A DNA stretch of 64,000 nucleotides from UBA2882 sp051877575. GTDB taxonomy: Bacteria > Bacillota > Clostridia > Lachnospirales > Lachnospiraceae. Location: the NCBI GenBank assembly GCA_051877575.1, contig JBJEJA010000020.1, forward strand, positions 1 to 64,000, given 5' to 3'. Every line of letters starts with the position of its first letter. Positions within the stretch are counted from its first letter, which is position 1. The translations under genes were made by a program, and so were the position numbers. The notes under the pieces were generated by a model, which saw only the letters and a program-made list of their open reading frames with translations, did not search any database and had not been told where the DNA came from. Shown here piece by piece: positions 60,517 to 64,000 of the stretch.

Positions 60517-61260
60517 TCATTGCTTCCCATCTTCCGACATCCGTGTGAAAACAATCGGATATATATTTGCATATTCGGAGTCCGCTCCTTCGCTTTCCAA
60601 AAACGTCAGCGTGTTGCCTTCCAAATCAAAGCATTCTTTTGAGATGTTCCAACCGGATCCTTCATACAGATACAATTGATCGTCTTTCACTTCATATGTG
60701 CCGTCTACCCGGTTCTCCCCTGTAATATCTTCCATAGACAATTCTTCCCGGATATTTTTAAGCAGATAACTGTTCAGATCCATCCCGTATTGCTGCTTTA
60801 CAGCTTTATCAACCAGTGCACGCGATATACCTTGTTGTGCATATTCTTCATACATGTCTTCCACCATAACAGCGACCAATTCCGACATCCACTCATCTAC
60901 CGTCTGCATAAAGGCTTCTTCATCCATATAAATATGGAACTCTCCGCTGCCTTCAAACTCCATGACCAATTTTACCTCAAAAGGCTCATTAAAATCTCCA
61001 AATTCCTCTCCCAGATCCAGCAAATCGCTGAGGTCTATTGTTGTCTCCCATACTCCGCATAATTTTAACAGATCAAAAGTCGATTGGATTTCCTCTTTGA
61101 TCGGCTCCACCTTCATCTGCTGTACAATTACCTTTTTTTGCTTTGCAATAAAATCTCTTGCAACCGATTGCTGTGCATAAACCTTCATGGGCTGCATCAT
61201 CAGGCAGCAAGCTGCTCCGACAGCAAAAATACACCCCAAAATTTTTCTACTCTTCTTCAT
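60517..61260 (-). CDS. Exported protein of unknown function, WETT family, copy 1
   Basis: A 247-residue protein from ATG 61260, chosen because AAGGAGAAGT precedes it; it overlaps the galE 3' end by 14 nt. It has a signal sequence (about 8-30, ILGCIFAVGAACCLMMQPMKVYA) without a clear lipobox, so it is probably released or anchored by the signal. A linker and then the domain shared with the neighbouring lipoprotein follow. Function is unknown. Coupled translation with galE suggests a cell-envelope link, but this is weak. Confidence 0.82.
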   Translation of the reverse strand: MKKSRKILGCIFAVGAACCLMMQPMKVYAQQSVARDFIAKQKKVIVQQMKVEPIKEEIQSTFDLLKLCGVWETTIDLSDLLDLGEEFGDFNEPFEVKLVMEFEGSGEFHIYMDEEAFMQTVDEWMSELVAVMVEDMYEEYAQQGISRALVDKAVKQQYGMDLNSYLLKNIREELSMEDITGENRVDGTYEVKDDQLYLYEGSGWNISKECFDLEGNTLTFLESEGADSEYANIYPIVFTRMSEDGKQ

Positions 61261-62269
61261 ACTTCTCCTTTCCGAATGCCATCTGCGTAAATCTCCAGGA
61301 ATCCCGGCACATCTTCTGCAGATCGTATTCCGCTTTCCATCCAAGTTCCTCTTTTGCTTTGGTCGCATCCGCATAGCAGGTAGCAATATCTCCGGCACGA
61401 CGCGGCTTGATCTCATAGGGGATATGGACTCCGTTAGCCGCCTCGAATGCTTTGACGATGTCCAGTACGGAATATCCGTTACCGGTACCCAGATTGTAAA
61501 TATTTACACCTGTTGATGAGGTCACTTTATCGATGGCGTTCACATGTCCTTTTGCCAGATCCACCACATGGATATAATCGCGTACTCCCGTTCCGTCCGG
61601 TGTATCATAGTCATTGCCGAAGACACCCAGACAAGGCAGTTTGCCGATGGCAACCTGTGTAATATAAGGCATCAGGTTGTTGGGGATACCGTTGGGACGC
61701 TCTCCGATCAAGCCGCTTTCATGGGCTCCGATGGGATTGAAATAACGCAACAACACCACGCTCCACTCCGGATCTGCCACACAAAAATCGGATAAAATAC
61801 GCTCCAGCATCAACTTTGTCGTTCCGTAAGGATTGGTCGTACTCAACGGAAAATCCTCTTTGATCGGCACGGTCTTTGGCGCACCGTATACTGTTGCCGA
61901 AGAGCTGAAAATAATCTTTTTACAATTATATTCATTCATCAGCTCACACAATTGCAAAGTACCCGTAATATTATTGTGATAATATAACAACGGTTTCTGC
62001 ACCGATTCGCCTACTGCTTTCAATCCCGCAAAGTGAATGACTGCATCAATCTTGTGCTCTTCAAAGATCGGGCGCATGGATTCCTTGTCCAACATATCCG
62101 CCTTATAAAAACTGATTTCTTTTCCGGCAATCTGCTTGATCTTATCTACCACATCTATCTGCGAATTGTAAAGATTATCAAACACAACCACTTCATGTCC
62201 TTTATTCAACAATTCCACACAGGTATGGGAACCGATATAACCGGTACCGCCCGTTACCAAAATTTTCAT
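61247..62269 (-). CDS. galE: UDP-glucose 4-epimerase
   Basis: A 340-residue short-chain dehydrogenase: NAD motif GGTGYIGSH (7-15), catalytic YGTTK (YxxxK, about 149-153), FSSSATVYG and LRYFNPIGAHESG. It interconverts UDP-glucose and UDP-galactose for the Leloir pathway and polysaccharide synthesis. It has its own promoter; no other gal gene is nearby. Confidence 0.97.
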   Translation of the reverse strand: MKILVTGGTGYIGSHTCVELLNKGHEVVVFDNLYNSQIDVVDKIKQIAGKEISFYKADMLDKESMRPIFEEHKIDAVIHFAGLKAVGESVQKPLLYYHNNITGTLQLCELMNEYNCKKIIFSSSATVYGAPKTVPIKEDFPLSTTNPYGTTKLMLERILSDFCVADPEWSVVLLRYFNPIGAHESGLIGERPNGIPNNLMPYITQVAIGKLPCLGVFGNDYDTPDGTGVRDYIHVVDLAKGHVNAIDKVTSSTGVNIYNLGTGNGYSVLDIVKAFEAANGVHIPYEIKPRRAGDIATCYADATKAKEELGWKAEYDLQKMCRDSWRFTQMAFGKEKYEEE

Positions 62270-62326
62270 AGTTCAATTCCTTTCCCGGTCAGACTGATTC
62301 TTAGTTTGCCGACACTGATTTCTTTT

Positions 62327-62355
62327 ATTATAAAACCATATTTATCATACATCAA
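62327..62355 (-). promoter_or_regulatory. Sigma-A promoter of galE
   Basis: TTGATG (plus 62350-62355), 17-bp spacer, TATAAT (plus 62327-62332) on the minus strand, about 57 bp before galE. Confidence 0.75.
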
Positions 62356-62391
62356 TTTTCTTTTTCTGAAAAGCCTGTATTCGGCAGGCAT

Positions 62392-62420
62392 TTGCAAAAT
62401 TTGGGTATTTACAATATGAT
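62392..62420 (+). promoter_or_regulatory. Sigma-A promoter of the yeiH-like gene
   Basis: TTGCAA (62392-62397), 17-bp spacer, TATGAT (62415-62420) on the plus strand. It leaves a leader of about 70 nt before the yeiH-like gene. The short inverted repeat GCCTG..CAGGC just upstream lies between the divergent promoters. Confidence 0.65.
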
Positions 62421-62495
62421 ACTTTTCCTTTAATATTCATATTTGGAATAAAACGAAAGAATAATCGGAAAGAATAAAAAGAAAAGAGGATTCAT

Positions 62496-63527
62496 ATGAA
62501 AGCATTGAAAGAAAAATGCCCCGGGTTGCTGCTCTGCCTTGCCATTGCGGTTCCCTCCTGGTTTCTGGGCAAAAAATTCCCCATTATCGGCGGTCCGGTC
62601 ATTGCCATTATCGCCGGTATGATCATTACATTGTTCTTAAAAGACAAAACCTTATTTGAAAGCGGAATCAAATTTACATCCAAAAAGATCCTGCAATGGG
62701 CAGTCATTCTGCTCGGCTTTGGGCTCAATCTGAATGTGATTCTGAAAACCGGAGCCCAGTCTCTGCCGATCATTATTGCGACAATCAGTACTTCCCTGAT
62801 CATTTCCTTTGTGCTTTGCAAGACAATGCATATTCCCGGAAAGATCTCTACTCTTGTGGGCGTGGGCTCTTCCATCTGCGGCGGCTCTGCCATTGCTGCC
62901 ACCGCACCGGTTATCGATGCGGATGATGAAGAAGTGGCACAGGCTATCAGCGTAATTTTCTTCTTTAACGTGCTTGCCGCACTGATCTTTCCCAATTTCG
63001 GGACACTGATCGGCTTTGATACCACATCCGGCGAAGCCTTTGGTATTTTTGCCGGAACTGCGGTCAACGATACATCTTCCGTGACTGCAGCCGCTTCCAC
63101 ATGGGATGCCATGTACAATCTGGGCTCTCAGACTCTGGATAAGGCCGTTACCGTCAAACTGACCCGTACCCTTGCCATTATCCCGATCACACTTGTCCTT
63201 GCATTGATCCGTACCAAAAAAGAAAAAAATGCCGAAAACGGAAAAGTGGATATGAAAAAAATCTTTCCTTTTTTCATCCTCTATTTCGTTCTGGCATCTG
63301 TAATCACTACGATTGCTACAAGCGCCGGTGTCCCGGCGACCGTATTTCATCCCGTTAAGGAGTTAAGCAAGTTCTTTATCGTACTTGCCATGGCCGCTAT
63401 CGGCATCAATACCAATGTGATAAAACTGATCAAGACCGGCGGAAAGCCGATCCTGATGGGACTTTGCTGCTGGGTCGGCATAACCGGAGTCAGCCTGCTG
63501 CTGCAGCATATTATGGGGATCTGGTAA
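62496..63527 (+). CDS. YeiH/UPF0324 family membrane protein, putative sulfate exporter
   Basis: A 343-residue polytopic membrane protein with about 10 helices. KCPGLLLCLAIAVPSWFLGK, GPVIAIIAGMIITL, LLGFGLNLNVIL and GVGSSICGGSAIAATAPVI are signatures of the YeiH family. The physiological substrate is not established; sulfate or sulfonate export has been suggested for relatives. The ATG follows AAGAGGATTC. It is one of only two genes on the plus strand. Confidence 0.9.
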   Translation: MKALKEKCPGLLLCLAIAVPSWFLGKKFPIIGGPVIAIIAGMIITLFLKDKTLFESGIKFTSKKILQWAVILLGFGLNLNVILKTGAQSLPIIIATISTSLIISFVLCKTMHIPGKISTLVGVGSSICGGSAIAATAPVIDADDEEVAQAISVIFFFNVLAALIFPNFGTLIGFDTTSGEAFGIFAGTAVNDTSSVTAAASTWDAMYNLGSQTLDKAVTVKLTRTLAIIPITLVLALIRTKKEKNAENGKVDMKKIFPFFILYFVLASVITTIATSAGVPATVFHPVKELSKFFIVLAMAAIGINTNVIKLIKTGGKPILMGLCCWVGITGVSLLLQHIMGIW

Positions 63528-63533
63528 GACGTT

Positions 63534-64000
63534 CTAGACATCTTCCAGCTTGTAACATTTTTTATCACCGGCTTTTGCCCTGTCGATCTGAAACTGCTGA
63601 ATACGGATGTACTGTTCGGTCCTGAATTTGAGGTGTCCCGCAAAGGATACGGCCTCATCATACATGCCGGCTCTCCTGAGCATATCCACAATCCGCAGTT
63701 TCAGTTCCGGCAGTTCACGCTTGGATATTCTGGATACATCCACTTCATTATAACAGGCAAGCGCCCTCTTACGGCAAATAATAGCCGTCACATCCAATTT
63801 CTCGTCATCACATGCCCATGCCGCACAAAGGAAAGCATCTCCCGCCTTTTTATACTCTTTGCAGTGCTGATAGATCAGCGCCAGTTTCACAAAACGCTTT
63901 CCCAACTCCGGCAGACCCGCAATGCCCGCACAATTGACGTATTCTTTGGAATCAATATATTTTTCCTCATACTCCGGCATGGGATCGGATGTGGAAAAAA
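63534..64000 (-). CDS. DUF2225-like protein, truncated by the right edge
   Basis: The frame is open from the right edge to the stop at 63534 (at least 154 residues). The visible part is a helical, TPR-like region (FVKLALIYQHCKEYKKAGDAFLCAAWACDDEKLD). Members of DUF2225 have an N-terminal zinc ribbon followed by such a helical part, and the missing upstream part would hold it. An internal ATG at 63980 exists but the frame continues beyond it without a stop. The call is tentative. It converges with the yeiH-like gene, whose stop is 6 nt away. Confidence 0.6.
   Translation of the reverse strand, partial: FSTSDPMPEYEEKYIDSKEYVNCAGIAGLPELGKRFVKLALIYQHCKEYKKAGDAFLCAAWACDDEKLDVTAIICRKRALACYNEVDVSRISKRELPELKLRIVDMLRRAGMYDEAVSFAGHLKFRTEQYIRIQQFQIDRAKAGDKKCYKLEDV

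Overview
The window looks like a chromosomal segment of a low-to-moderate GC Clostridia, most likely a gut Lachnospiraceae. Pointers to this are a sodium-pump biotin decarboxylase operon, a clostridial baiN-cmk-ispH-S1 gene order, a single-chain glycyl-tRNA synthetase, a CIRCE-controlled hsp20 pair, a giant 2-hydroxyacyl-CoA dehydratase activator fusion, and a type VIIb secretion locus. Names rest on reading protein motifs by eye; no database search was run. Almost everything is on the minus strand; only the dehydratase-activator gene and a YeiH-like gene are on plus.

1-14.0 kb is a type VIIb secretion (T7SSb/ESX) locus, transcribed right to left. The order is EsaA-like membrane protein, WXG100 protein, a helical accessory protein, an LXG-type effector, three tandem paralogous membrane proteins (the middle one frameshifted at an A7 tract), a small helical protein, then EssA-like, YukD/EsaB, EssB and EssC. 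After EssC come two small helical proteins of the YwqH/YwqI kind and the first codons of another gene at the left edge, which by synteny could be a second LXG toxin. An effector/immunity cassette is thus embedded inside the apparatus operon. 14.2-17.6 kb carries the probable regulators: an AgrC-like histidine kinase, two LytTR response regulators and an XRE repressor. A 20-bp-period direct repeat of LytTR type, followed by a terminator-like hairpin, lies between the kinase gene and the esaA-like gene.

17.7-24.6 kb is a housekeeping cluster: cheR, four-domain S1 protein, ispH, cmk, baiN-like oxidoreductase, RpiR regulator, TetR regulator with a palindromic operator, and an acyl-CoA thioesterase. 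24.7-30.0 kb is a Na+-translocating decarboxylase operon with two different carboxyltransferases. 30.1-34.9 kb holds scpA-scpB, two S11 D,D-carboxypeptidases and a metallophosphoesterase. 35.0-40.6 kb is a branched-chain amino acid ABC transporter (livJ, livH, livM, livG, livF) with a cytidylate-kinase-like gene at its end.

40.7-54.1 kb contains a CmpB-type membrane protein, rpsU, alaS, gtrA-like, glyS, a lipoprotein, recO, a yqzL-like small gene, era, an M16C peptidase, and a three-gene group of an unknown protein, a degenerate sigma-like protein and a rhomboid-like membrane protein with a zinc ribbon. 54.2-58.5 kb is the 1420-residue activator/HgdB-like fusion. A 124-bp composite palindrome sits at its convergent border with two hsp20 genes. 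The right end has two related exported proteins of unknown function, galE, a YeiH-like membrane protein, and a protein that runs off the right edge. No rRNA, tRNA, CRISPR array, insertion sequence or phage module was seen. No gene-free stretch exceeds about 300 bases.
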